From: Gillisia mitskevichiae
GTDB taxonomy: Bacteria; Bacteroidota; Bacteroidia; Flavobacteriales; Flavobacteriaceae
Length of the DNA stretch: 64,000 nucleotides
Direction of reading: 5' to 3'
Assembly: GCF_003634585.1 (NCBI RefSeq)
Contig: NZ_RBLG01000002.1
Coordinates: 806,001-870,000, forward strand
Made by a program: the position numbers and the translations under genes
Notes under the pieces: generated by a model
What the model saw: only the letters and a program-made list of their open reading frames with translations
The model's database searches: none
What the model was told of the DNA's origin: nothing
In this document: positions 17,974-26,372 of the stretch, one piece after another
How the letters are laid out: every line of letters starts with the position of its first letter
How positions within the stretch are numbered: the first letter of the stretch is position 1

Positions 17974-20169
17974 ATGGAATTACAGCAGTTTTATTACGAT
18001 AATAAGATCGTAAAGAAGTTTATTATCGCCACCATGTTCTGGGGATTAATAGGTATGAGCGTAGGTTTATTACTAGCCACTATGTTCTTATTTCCAAACA
18101 TTACAGATGGTATTCCTTGGTTGAGTTTTGGACGTTTAAGGCCTTTACACACTAATGCGGTGATATTTGCATTTGTAGGAAATGCCATTTTTGCAGGAGT
18201 CTATTATTCTAGTCAGCGATTATTAAAAGCAAGGATGTGGAGCGATGCCCTAAGTAATTTTAACTTCTGGGGTTGGCAAGCCATAATTATTGCAGCTGCG
18301 ATCACACTTCCAATGGGTTTCACTTCTTCTAAGGAATATGCCGAATTGGAATGGCCTATAGATATTGCTATAACCCTTGTCTGGGTTGCATTTGGAGCTA
18401 ACCTTATTGGAACCATGATTAAAAGGCGACAACGACACTTATATGTAGCTATTTGGTTTTACCTCGCAACATTTGTAACTGTAGCCGTACTTCATATAAT
18501 TAATAATATTGAGATCCCTGTTAGTGCTTTCAAAAGTTATTCTGTGTATTCTGGAGTTCAAGATGCGCTAGTACAATGGTGGTATGGGCATAATGCAGTA
18601 GCTTTCTTCCTTACTACTCCTTTCCTTGGATTGATGTATTATTTCGTGCCAAAAGCTGCGAATAGGCCTGTTTATTCCTATAGGCTTTCGATCATCCATT
18701 TTTGGTCGCTTATCTTCATTTATATATGGGCAGGACCACATCACTTACTATATACATCTTTACCAGACTGGGCTCAAAACCTTGGGGTTGCCTTTTCAAT
18801 AATGTTACTTTTTCCTTCTTGGGGAGGGATGATCAATGGATTGTTAACCTTACGAGGAGCTTGGGATAAAGTACGAGTAGATCCGGTTTTAAAATTTATG
18901 GTGGTTGCAATTACCGGTTATGGGATGGCAACTTTTGAAGGACCAATGCTTTCGCTTAAAAATGTAAATGCAATTGCTCATTTTAGCGATTGGATTATAG
19001 CACATGTTCATGTTGGCGCATTAGCCTGGAATGGATTTTTAACCTTTGGAATGTTATATTGGATGGTGCCAAGGTTATTTAAAACTCAATTATGGTCTGT
19101 AAAATTAGCCAATGTGCATTTCTGGATTGGAACTTTGGGTATAATAATGTATGCCTTACCAATGTACGTCGCTGGATTCGTTCAAGCTTCAATGTGGAAA
19201 CAATTTAATCCTGATGGTACATTAACTTATGGTAACTTTTTAGAAACAGTTACAGAAATCATTCCGATGTACTGGATGCGTGCCATTGGAGGTAGCCTTT
19301 ACATCGTGGGAGCTATCGTAATGCTTTATAACATTATTAAAACAGCAAGACAAGGTAGTGCTGTAGAAGATGAATTAGCAGAAGCTGCAGCTCTTACTCG
19401 CGTAACCAGTAAGCGGACAAAAGGTGAAGCTTATCACAGTTGGTTAGAAAGAAGACCGGTGAAACTAACCATTTTCGCCACTATTGCAATTCTTATTGGA
19501 GGGGCAGCTCAAATTATCCCTTCCTTATTGGTAGATGATTATGTACCGGTGATCTCTAGCGTAAAACCTTATACTCCATTAGAACTGGAAGGTCGCGATA
19601 TTTATATTAGGGAAGGCTGTGTTAGTTGTCATTCACAAATGGTTAGGCCTTTTAGAAGCGAAGTAGAACGTTACGGAGAATATTCTAAAGCTGGAGAATA
19701 CCGTTACGATTTTCCTTTCTTATGGGGAAGTAAACGTACCGGACCAGATTTACATAGAATTGGCCAGAAATACTCAGACAACTGGCATCTAAATCATATG
19801 TACGATCCACAAAGTACCTCGGCAGGTTCTATTATGCCATCATATCAATGGATAATTAAAGATAAGTTAGATAAGAGCGACACCAAAACTAAAATGAGAG
19901 CTATGCAAACGCTTGGTGTGCCTTATACAGATGAAGAAGTAGCCAGTGCAGGAGAATGGATGCTGAAGCAAGGAACAAAAATAGAAAAGAACCTCTATTC
20001 CGATCCAGATTTTGCTTCTACCTACGAGGCAGATAAAAAGTATGCTGCAGAAAATGAACTGGAATTTACCGAAATGCGCAATCGAGAAATTGTTGCTCTT
20101 ATCGCATACCTACAACGTTTAGGCACCGATATAAAAGCGAAAGATTTACAGGAATTATCTACTAATTAA
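17974..20169 (+). CDS. ccoNO: cbb3-type cytochrome c oxidase, fused CcoN-CcoO subunits
   Basis: Protein of 731 residues. The N-terminal two thirds are CcoN, the haem-copper catalytic subunit with about twelve membrane helices; visible ligand segments include RLRPLHTNAV (low-spin haem His), WWYGHNAVAFF (CuB/His-Tyr region), WAGPHHLLYTSLP (CuB His pair) and IAHVHVGALAW (haem b/b3 His). From about residue 480 it becomes CcoO, with one membrane helix and a c-type haem site CVSCH near residue 549. The fusion of CcoN and CcoO is usual in Bacteroidota. The enzyme reduces oxygen with high affinity and pumps protons. Confidence 0.97.
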   Translation: MELQQFYYDNKIVKKFIIATMFWGLIGMSVGLLLATMFLFPNITDGIPWLSFGRLRPLHTNAVIFAFVGNAIFAGVYYSSQRLLKARMWSDALSNFNFWGWQAIIIAAAITLPMGFTSSKEYAELEWPIDIAITLVWVAFGANLIGTMIKRRQRHLYVAIWFYLATFVTVAVLHIINNIEIPVSAFKSYSVYSGVQDALVQWWYGHNAVAFFLTTPFLGLMYYFVPKAANRPVYSYRLSIIHFWSLIFIYIWAGPHHLLYTSLPDWAQNLGVAFSIMLLFPSWGGMINGLLTLRGAWDKVRVDPVLKFMVVAITGYGMATFEGPMLSLKNVNAIAHFSDWIIAHVHVGALAWNGFLTFGMLYWMVPRLFKTQLWSVKLANVHFWIGTLGIIMYALPMYVAGFVQASMWKQFNPDGTLTYGNFLETVTEIIPMYWMRAIGGSLYIVGAIVMLYNIIKTARQGSAVEDELAEAAALTRVTSKRTKGEAYHSWLERRPVKLTIFATIAILIGGAAQIIPSLLVDDYVPVISSVKPYTPLELEGRDIYIREGCVSCHSQMVRPFRSEVERYGEYSKAGEYRYDFPFLWGSKRTGPDLHRIGQKYSDNWHLNHMYDPQSTSAGSIMPSYQWIIKDKLDKSDTKTKMRAMQTLGVPYTDEEVASAGEWMLKQGTKIEKNLYSDPDFASTYEADKKYAAENELEFTEMRNREIVALIAYLQRLGTDIKAKDLQELSTN

Positions 20170-20181
20170 AAATATAAGGCA

Positions 20182-20391
20182 ATGTTTAAATTCGTAAAAG
20201 GCCATTTGGAAAGTATAGATGGTGTAGGGATCTATCCTCTTATTTCTTTACTGATATTCTTCATCTTTTTTGTAGTTCTATTTTGGTGGGTAATGACCGC
20301 AAAAAAAGAATATATAAATAAGGTGAGTAATCTCCCATTGGAAATTGAAGCTGACAATAAGAATACTTCAGACCAAAAACCCATCATATAA
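20182..20391 (+). CDS. ccoQ: cbb3 oxidase subunit CcoQ
   Basis: Protein of 69 residues with one membrane helix (about 18-40, LISLLIFFIFFVVLFWWVMT) followed by a polar tail. Position between ccoNO and ccoP and the size identify it as CcoQ, a small subunit that stabilises the complex. The last base of its stop is the first base of the ccoP ATG. Confidence 0.88.
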   Translation: MFKFVKGHLESIDGVGIYPLISLLIFFIFFVVLFWWVMTAKKEYINKVSNLPLEIEADNKNTSDQKPII

Positions 20392-21296
20392 TGAAACAAG
20401 TATATTCCATATTACGAGTAGTTGGCCTTGTGGCATTAGCAATAATTTTGGCAGAGATCAGCATTGAAAATAGCGATAAAAATGCGTTTGAAGCCTATCC
20501 TTTTCTTTGGTTGATATTAGGAGTGGTCCTCCTTTCTGCTATTGCTATAGAAATATCTGTAGGCGCACTCTACAGTGTGTTGTATAAAAGTTTAAAACCA
20601 GAAGCTAGAGAACAATTTGATCTTTTAGAACAATCTAAAAAAGAGGCGAAACTGGAATGGTGGCGAAAAGCCTATAAAAAGTTATTAGATAAGAAACCAG
20701 TAGAAAATGAAAGTGAAATAATACTTGATCACGATTATGATGGCATCAGGGAATTGGATAATAACCTTCCGCCATGGTGGCTTTATGGATTTTATGCCAG
20801 TATCATTTTTGCCTTTATTTATATGTTCAAATATCATGTCTTTGGAGGAACTACCCAAAAAGAAGAATATCTAATTGAGGTGGCAGATGCGGAACGAGAA
20901 ATAGCAGAATATAAGAAAAATGCTAAAGGCTTACTTACTATAAATACTGTAGAATTATTAACTGAAGAAGTTGATCTTGCTACAGGGAAATCAATTTTTT
21001 TATCCAATTGTATTGCTTGTCATAAAGCAGATGGTGGAGGAGGAATTGGCCCTAACCTAACAGATCAATACTGGATTTTAGGAGGAGGAATAAAAAATGT
21101 ATTCAATACAATTACTGAAGGTGGTCGTCCAGGTAAAGGGATGATCTCTTGGAAATCTGATTTAAAACCTGAGGAAATTGCTCAAGTTTCTAGCTACGTT
21201 TTAAGTTTAAACGGTACTACTCCTACAGATCCCAAGGAACCTGAGGGAGAATTATATGAAGCTGCTATTGAGGCAGGAGAAATTGAGACAAAATAG
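20391..21296 (+). CDS. ccoP: cbb3 oxidase cytochrome c subunit CcoP, single haem
   Basis: Protein of 301 residues with two N-terminal membrane helices (about 7-24 and 33-60), a third near 127-147 after the typical NNLPPWWLYGFY motif, and a periplasmic cytochrome c domain. Only one haem c site is present (CIACH near 206, with a downstream GKGMISWK segment whose Met is the likely axial ligand). Proteobacterial CcoP carries two haems; a single-haem form is common in Bacteroidota. It passes electrons to CcoO. Confidence 0.95.
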   Translation: MKQVYSILRVVGLVALAIILAEISIENSDKNAFEAYPFLWLILGVVLLSAIAIEISVGALYSVLYKSLKPEAREQFDLLEQSKKEAKLEWWRKAYKKLLDKKPVENESEIILDHDYDGIRELDNNLPPWWLYGFYASIIFAFIYMFKYHVFGGTTQKEEYLIEVADAEREIAEYKKNAKGLLTINTVELLTEEVDLATGKSIFLSNCIACHKADGGGGIGPNLTDQYWILGGGIKNVFNTITEGGRPGKGMISWKSDLKPEEIAQVSSYVLSLNGTTPTDPKEPEGELYEAAIEAGEIETK

Positions 21297-21414
21297 AATC
21301 GTATAGAAGTTCCTTAAAACTAAAAGGCTAATAGCATTAATAAATTGTAAAGCTCGAGGCATGTCCACCAGTATGTCTCAATAATAATCGGGAGAAAAAA
21401 TACTTCAAAAATCT

Positions 21415-21451
21415 TGAGGTTAACCTCATACAATCAAGCCCTCAAAGAGGG
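21415..21451 (+). promoter_or_regulatory. palindrome and short stem-loop in the ccoG leader
   Basis: In the 176-base gap before ccoG there is a perfect palindrome TGAGGTTAACCTCA (21415-21428) and then a stem-loop CCCTC-AAA-GAGGG (21439-21451) 21 bases before the TTG start. The core CCTCAAAGAGG recurs in the ccoH leader. The palindrome is TGA-N8-TCA, so its spacing is not that of the Fnr-type boxes. Function unknown. Confidence 0.4.
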
Positions 21452-21472
21452 AATTAATTTAAGAATACTAGT

Positions 21473-22891
21473 TTGGAAAAGCAGGAGCACGAAAGATTTA
21501 GGGATAGCATTGGAACTTTAACTAAAGAAGGGAAACGTTCATGGGTGTATCCTAAGAAACCCTCAGGCCCTCTTTATGAATACCGGAAAGTGGTAAGCTA
21601 TTTATTGCTTGTCTTTCTTATGGCTGCACCCTTTATTAAGATAAATGGGAACCAGTTTTTAATGTTTAATGTACTAGAACGACGCTTTAATATATTTGGT
21701 TTCCCATTCTGGCCACAAGATTTCTACCTGTTCGTGATCATCATGTTGATAGGAGTGATATTTATCGCCTTATTTACAGTAGCATTTGGAAGAATTTTCT
21801 GCGGATGGATCTGTCCCCAGACCATATTTATGGAAATGGTTTTCCGTAGGATAGAATATTGGATTGAAGGGGATCGTGGGAAACAAATTAGGTTAGATAA
21901 ACAAGAATGGAATGCAGAGAAGATCAGAAAAAAAGGTCTAAAATGGACCGTTTTTATTATAATCTCTTTTTTAATAGCCAATGTATTTCTAGCCTATATA
22001 ATTGGTAGCGATCGCTTAGTTCTATATATACTTGACGGTCCAGAAGCACATCTTAGCACCCTTATATCCTTGGTGATCTTTACTGGTGTATTCTATTTTG
22101 TTTTTGCTTGGTTTAGAGAACAGGTATGTATTATCGCTTGTCCCTATGGTAGGTTACAAGGGGTGCTATTAGACACTAAATCTATTGTTGTTGCATACGA
22201 TCATAAACGTGGAGAAAAAGAAGAAGGGCGTGCAAAATTCAAGAAAAGCGAAGATAGAGAAATCAGCGGGAAAGGGGATTGTATAGACTGCTTTCAGTGT
22301 GTAAATGTATGTCCTACAGGAATAGATATTAGAAACGGAACCCAGTTGGAATGTGTGAATTGTACCGCATGCATAGATGTTTGCGATGATATGATGCTCG
22401 CTGTAGACTTACCTAAAGGATTAATACGTTTTGCAAGTGAGGAAAATATAGAAAAAAAGACAAAATTTAAATTTACTCCTCGCCTTAAAGGTTACACTGC
22501 AGTTCTTTTCATACTCGTTTCCTTATTAACGGGAATGTTGTTTTTAAGAAGCGATATAGAAGCCAATATTTTTAGGTTACCAGGACAATTATATGAACAC
22601 AAAGAAGGAAACATAATTAGCAATGTTTACACCTATAAGTTGCTTAACAAAACCTCTAAAGCTTTTGATAAAATACATTTTGAACTGGTTTCTCATAAAG
22701 GAAGTATCGAAACGGTGAAAAGTGATTTTATAGTTCCTGCAAGAGGGATGGCAGAAGGCACTTTATTTATAGAGATAGACCAAAGTGCACTTAAGAATGA
22801 AAAGGATAAAATAAAGATAGAGGTGTATAGTGGAGATGTATTAATTGAAACCACTAAAACTAATTTTCTGGGTCCAAGAAGTTATAGATAG
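21473..22891 (+). CDS. ccoG: cbb3 oxidase assembly ferredoxin-like membrane protein CcoG
   Basis: Polyferredoxin-like membrane protein of 472 residues that reduces Cu2+ for delivery to cbb3 oxidase. Seen: the family start ERFRDSIGTLTKEGKRSW, membrane helices, CGWICPQ, a Cys-rich ferredoxin region (CIDCFQCVNVCP and CVNCTACIDVC, about 268-305), and a C-terminal Ig-like domain (FixG_C). The start is TTG: an in-frame stop lies shortly upstream and the usual family N terminus begins here. Confidence 0.94.
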   Translation: MEKQEHERFRDSIGTLTKEGKRSWVYPKKPSGPLYEYRKVVSYLLLVFLMAAPFIKINGNQFLMFNVLERRFNIFGFPFWPQDFYLFVIIMLIGVIFIALFTVAFGRIFCGWICPQTIFMEMVFRRIEYWIEGDRGKQIRLDKQEWNAEKIRKKGLKWTVFIIISFLIANVFLAYIIGSDRLVLYILDGPEAHLSTLISLVIFTGVFYFVFAWFREQVCIIACPYGRLQGVLLDTKSIVVAYDHKRGEKEEGRAKFKKSEDREISGKGDCIDCFQCVNVCPTGIDIRNGTQLECVNCTACIDVCDDMMLAVDLPKGLIRFASEENIEKKTKFKFTPRLKGYTAVLFILVSLLTGMLFLRSDIEANIFRLPGQLYEHKEGNIISNVYTYKLLNKTSKAFDKIHFELVSHKGSIETVKSDFIVPARGMAEGTLFIEIDQSALKNEKDKIKIEVYSGDVLIETTKTNFLGPRSYR

Positions 22892-22953
22892 ATTTTAGAT
22901 CTGAGGTGTAAGTAATGAGGAGTTAGGAATTTGTGGTTTGTAGTTAGTAATAA

Positions 22954-22966
22954 TCCTCAAAGAGGA
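22954..22966 (+). promoter_or_regulatory. stem-loop in the ccoH leader, shared with ccoG
   Basis: TCCTC-AAA-GAGGA, 29 bases before the ccoH ATG. The core CCTCAAAGAGG is identical to the one ahead of ccoG (21440-21450). It may be an RNA processing or translation signal, or a small dispersed repeat; the stem is only 5 bp. Confidence 0.35.
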
Positions 22967-22995
22967 CTTTTGAAAATTTATAAAAAATAAGGATT

Positions 22996-23445
22996 ATGAA
23001 AATAAATTGGGGAACAGGGATGGTACTGGTGTTGCTTGCCTTTATAAGCTTCATCATGTATTTTGTAGTGACCATGCTAACAAACAAAGATTACGATCAA
23101 GATTTGGTTGTAGAAGATTATTATAAAGCAGAGTTACACTATCAAGAAGATATAGATGCCGAAGAAAATGCATTGGCCCTTAAAAAAAATGTTTACATTT
23201 TAAATGAAAATGGAAGCTGGAAAGTGATACTTCCAAAAGCATTTAATCTAGAGGAAATTGAAGGTGCTATTCATTTATATCGACCTTCTAATAAGATCTT
23301 AGATTTTGAGATTCCCTTATCAAATTTAGATTCACATGAGATTACAATTCCGAAGGAAAAAATGATAAGTGGGCGTTGGAATATCATGGTTAACTGGACT
23401 TATGAAAATGTCGAATATTTATTCAAAAAAGAGATCAATTACTAA
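22996..23445 (+). CDS. ccoH: cbb3 oxidase assembly protein CcoH (FixH)
   Basis: Protein of 149 residues with an N-terminal membrane helix (about 6-28) and a periplasmic domain starting DYDQDLVVEDYYKAELHYQ, the signature of the FixH/CcoH family. It is required for stable assembly of the cbb3 complex. It ends 3 bases before the next gene. Confidence 0.92.
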   Translation: MKINWGTGMVLVLLAFISFIMYFVVTMLTNKDYDQDLVVEDYYKAELHYQEDIDAEENALALKKNVYILNENGSWKVILPKAFNLEEIEGAIHLYRPSNKILDFEIPLSNLDSHEITIPKEKMISGRWNIMVNWTYENVEYLFKKEINY

Positions 23446-23448
23446 AAC

Positions 23449-24165
23449 ATGCTTTTATCTGCCTTCATATTTGGTCTATTAGGAAGTTTGCATTGCGTAG
23501 GCATGTGCGGTCCTATTGCATTTTTATTGCCAGTGGATAGAGAAAATAATTTACGTAAACTCTTTCAAATCTTTCTCTATCACTCTGGGAGGCTGTTCGC
23601 ATATAGTATTATTGGTCTTGCATTTGGGCTAGTTGGAAAAAGTCTTTCCCTTTTTGGAATGCAACAGCAGCTTTCAATATTTATTGGAGTGCTTATGTTG
23701 GTTGTTATATTTCTACCAACTAAGATCTTTAATAAATATAATTTCTCGAAACCTCTTTATAAATTGATAGGTAAAGTTAAAAATAGCCTAGGGAAAGAAC
23801 TTAAAAAGAAAAATCCAGACACGTTTTTCACAGTAGGATTTTTAAATGGGTTTTTGCCTTGCGGCTTGGTTTATATGGCTGTATTTGGCGCAATAGCTGG
23901 TGGTAGCGCAATTCAAGGAAGCCTTTATATGCTGCTGTTTGGTTTGGGTACTATTCCATTAATGACAACAGCCATATGGGTTGGAAATTTTCTATCTGGT
24001 AAGCTTCGTCAACATGTAAGAAGATCTATACCCGTGTTCTTAAGCATTATAGCCATACTATTTATTCTTAGAGGCCTTGGACTTGGAATACCTTATGTTT
24101 CACCGAAAGTGATGACTAAGAACGTAGGGGCCAATTATGAATGTCAACCAAATACAATTAATTAA
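23449..24165 (+). CDS. TauE/SafE (DsbD-like) membrane protein of the cbb3 cluster
   Basis: Inner-membrane protein of 238 residues with about six helices. Seen: GLLGSLHCVGMCGPIAF near the N terminus and NGFLPCGLVYMA in the middle; the paired Cys-containing motifs on helices 1 and 4 are those of the sulfite exporter TauE/SafE-UreH-DsbD_2 group (often called CcoA-independent copper or biogenesis protein in cbb3 clusters). Redox or copper transport for oxidase biogenesis is likely, but the substrate is not shown. Confidence 0.82.
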   Translation: MLLSAFIFGLLGSLHCVGMCGPIAFLLPVDRENNLRKLFQIFLYHSGRLFAYSIIGLAFGLVGKSLSLFGMQQQLSIFIGVLMLVVIFLPTKIFNKYNFSKPLYKLIGKVKNSLGKELKKKNPDTFFTVGFLNGFLPCGLVYMAVFGAIAGGSAIQGSLYMLLFGLGTIPLMTTAIWVGNFLSGKLRQHVRRSIPVFLSIIAILFILRGLGLGIPYVSPKVMTKNVGANYECQPNTIN

Positions 24166-24183
24166 CCTTTAAAAAATTAAATT

Positions 24184-24321
24184 ATGATTCTACAAACTAT
24201 TATTCCCTTAGTTAACTGGGGTATGGGAACTGCGCTAATTATTGTTTTTGGGATTGTTTGTGTAGCTCTGGTTGTTCTTGTAATTAATATGATTAATAGT
24301 GACAAAAAGAAGGATGAATAA
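24184..24321 (+). CDS. small single-helix membrane protein
   Basis: ORF of 45 codons (ATG 24184, stop 24319-24321), 18 bases after the TauE/SafE-like gene. It has one long hydrophobic stretch (about residues 16-37), a Cys at 26, and a charged tail SDKKKDE. Composition and position fit a small accessory membrane protein of the oxidase cluster, but I do not recognise the family. The gap after it (24322-24415) holds no clear box. Confidence 0.55.
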   Translation: MILQTIIPLVNWGMGTALIIVFGIVCVALVVLVINMINSDKKKDE

Positions 24322-24415
24322 TTAGGTGCACATTTCCTGAATTCCTCCTTCCCTATTCTCTAAGAAATCACTGCTGGTAACTTAGAAAAATAATTATAAG
24401 TTGTAAAATAAAAAG

Positions 24416-25030
24416 ATGATGAAAGAATTAATATCGAAAAGTTTAGAAAAAGCAATGGATCATGAAGAATATATGATCCTTTTTAAACAATTAGTTGCTG
24501 AAGGAAAAACAACTGGGGAACCAAGCCCTGAGAAAATAAATTATACTAAACTTAATTGGAGCAGAACAAAACGTTTAAATAAAACTGCGAAGCTTTCAGA
24601 AGAACAAAGCAGGCATTTTAAAGATTTAAATGAAGAGCAAACCTGGCTTGTAATTACAGAACCTTGGTGTGGAGATGCTGCCCAAAGTCTTCCGTTTTTA
24701 AATAAATTCGCTGAGATTGCAGAAAATATAGATCTAAAAATTGTCTTGCGAGATGAGAATCCAGAACTTATGGATGCTTATTTAACGAATGGTTCACGTT
24801 CTATCCCAAAGCTAATTATTCTAGATAAAAACTTGCAACTAATTAATCATTGGGGTCCACGCTCTAAAGCAGCGACTAAAGTTGTAAATAACTATATTCA
24901 AGAATTCGGACAAATAGACGATCAATTAAAAACAGAGCTTCAAGTCTGGTACAACCTCAATAAAGGAGAGGCGATCCTTCAAGAAATTCAAGAACTTACT
25001 GTTTCTAAGAGTAGTTTAGGAGTAGTATAA
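24416..25030 (+). CDS. thioredoxin-fold protein with a single active-site Cys
   Basis: Cytoplasmic protein of 204 residues. The second half has a thioredoxin fold: a hydrophobic strand TWLVITEPWCGDAAQSLPFL, then RSIPKLIILD with the cis-Pro. The active site is WCGDA, so only the first Cys of the usual CxxC is present and it cannot form the normal internal disulfide. This WCGDA form is common in flavobacterial thioredoxin-family proteins of unknown role. The start could be the first or second of two adjacent ATG codons (24416 or 24419). It faces the convergent CoA-transferase gene. Confidence 0.82.
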   Translation: MMKELISKSLEKAMDHEEYMILFKQLVAEGKTTGEPSPEKINYTKLNWSRTKRLNKTAKLSEEQSRHFKDLNEEQTWLVITEPWCGDAAQSLPFLNKFAEIAENIDLKIVLRDENPELMDAYLTNGSRSIPKLIILDKNLQLINHWGPRSKAATKVVNNYIQEFGQIDDQLKTELQVWYNLNKGEAILQEIQELTVSKSSLGVV

Positions 25031-25065
25031 TAAAAATAGCGAAGGCCAATTCTATTAATATCTGT

Positions 25066-26346
25066 TTAAATATTAAATCTTTCTTTCGCAGATCTTTCCA
25101 AGGATTCCCGATGCTCTGGATGAGCAATAGCGATTAAAGCTTTAGCTCGCGCTTCCAAACTTTTTCCAAATAAATTTACAACGCCATACTCTGTAACTAC
25201 ATAATGGACATGAGCTCTTGTAGTGGTAACACTCGCACCTTGCTTGAGAAAAGGAGTTATTTTTGAAATTCCCTTAGTCGTGATAGATGGCATGGCTATA
25301 ATTGGTTTGCCATTTTTAGAAAGTGAAGCTCCTCGAATAAAATCCATTTGCCCACCTACGCCAGAATATTGATAGGGCCCAATAGAATCTGCACAAACTT
25401 GACCTGTAAGATCAATTTCTATAGCGCTGTTAATTGCCGTAACTTTAGGGTTCTGTCTAATTATCGCTGTGTCATTGGTATAACTAGCTTCTTTAAAATG
25501 TACTATGGGATTATCATCTATAAAATCATACAGTTTTTGAGTTCCCATTGCAAAACAAGCCACGATCTTCCCTCTCTTAATTTCTTTTTCTTCCCCAGTT
25601 ATAACTCCTTGTTCTACTAAAGGCAAAATACCATCACTAAACATTTCGGTATGAATACCTAGCCTTCTATGATTGTTAAGATTATTAAGCACAGCATTGG
25701 GTATATTTCCTATACCCATTTGCAAAGTCGCACCATCTTCTACTAATTCCGCAACATGCCTTCCAATTGTAGTTTCAATTATGGTGGGCTTTTCTAATTT
25801 GGATATATGAATTGGGGTATTTACTTCAACCATATAATTAATATGACTTACATGTATGATCCCGTCTCCATGGGTCCTTGGTACCTGAGGATTTATTAAC
25901 GCAATTACAGTCTTAGCATTCTGTACCGCTGGCAATGTGATATCTACCGAAACTCCTAAAGAGCAATAACCATGTACATCTGGAGGTGAAACTTGAATAA
26001 ATGCAACATCCAGAGGAAATATATTTCTTCTGAAAAGCCAATGTATTTCACTAAGAAATATCGGAATATAATCTCCTGTATTTGTATCTACTCCTGCTCT
26101 CACATTTTCACCAACAAAACAACTATTCAATCTAAAGGATTCGCAATATGGGTAATGAGTATATTTTGCTATTCCATGAGTATGTATTTGAATTATTTGC
26201 ACATTATTCAATTCCAAATACCTCTCACTTAGTGCATCTATCAAAAGATTTGGAGTCATCGCAGCTCCTTGAAAAAATACGCGATCGTTAGATTTTACTA
26301 TAGATACCGCCTCCTCTACTGTTACTATTTTTAATTGACTCATCAT
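25066..26346 (-). CDS. acetyl-CoA hydrolase/CoA-transferase family protein (copy 2)
   Basis: Protein of 426 residues, closely similar along its whole length to the one at 10828-12105: VFFQGAAMTPN, QVSPPDVHGYCSLGVSVD, HTEMFSDGILPL, IDDNPIVHFKEASYTNDTAI and GVGGQMDFIRGA are shared almost word for word. It belongs to the same CoA-transferase/hydrolase family; the substrate is unknown. It is the second gene of an operon behind a P-type ATPase gene (26-base gap). Two adjacent ATG codons are possible starts (26346 or 26343). Confidence 0.92.
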   Translation of the reverse strand: MMSQLKIVTVEEAVSIVKSNDRVFFQGAAMTPNLLIDALSERYLELNNVQIIQIHTHGIAKYTHYPYCESFRLNSCFVGENVRAGVDTNTGDYIPIFLSEIHWLFRRNIFPLDVAFIQVSPPDVHGYCSLGVSVDITLPAVQNAKTVIALINPQVPRTHGDGIIHVSHINYMVEVNTPIHISKLEKPTIIETTIGRHVAELVEDGATLQMGIGNIPNAVLNNLNNHRRLGIHTEMFSDGILPLVEQGVITGEEKEIKRGKIVACFAMGTQKLYDFIDDNPIVHFKEASYTNDTAIIRQNPKVTAINSAIEIDLTGQVCADSIGPYQYSGVGGQMDFIRGASLSKNGKPIIAMPSITTKGISKITPFLKQGASVTTTRAHVHYVVTEYGVVNLFGKSLEARAKALIAIAHPEHRESLERSAKERFNI

Positions 26347-26372
26347 TAATTATTTTTTTTGAAGATTCAAAT

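Noticed and set aside
21415-21428. TGAGGTTAACCTCA as another Fnr-type box
   Set aside because: The half-sites are 8 bases apart, not 6, and no -7 octamer lies at the fixed 33-bp spacing.
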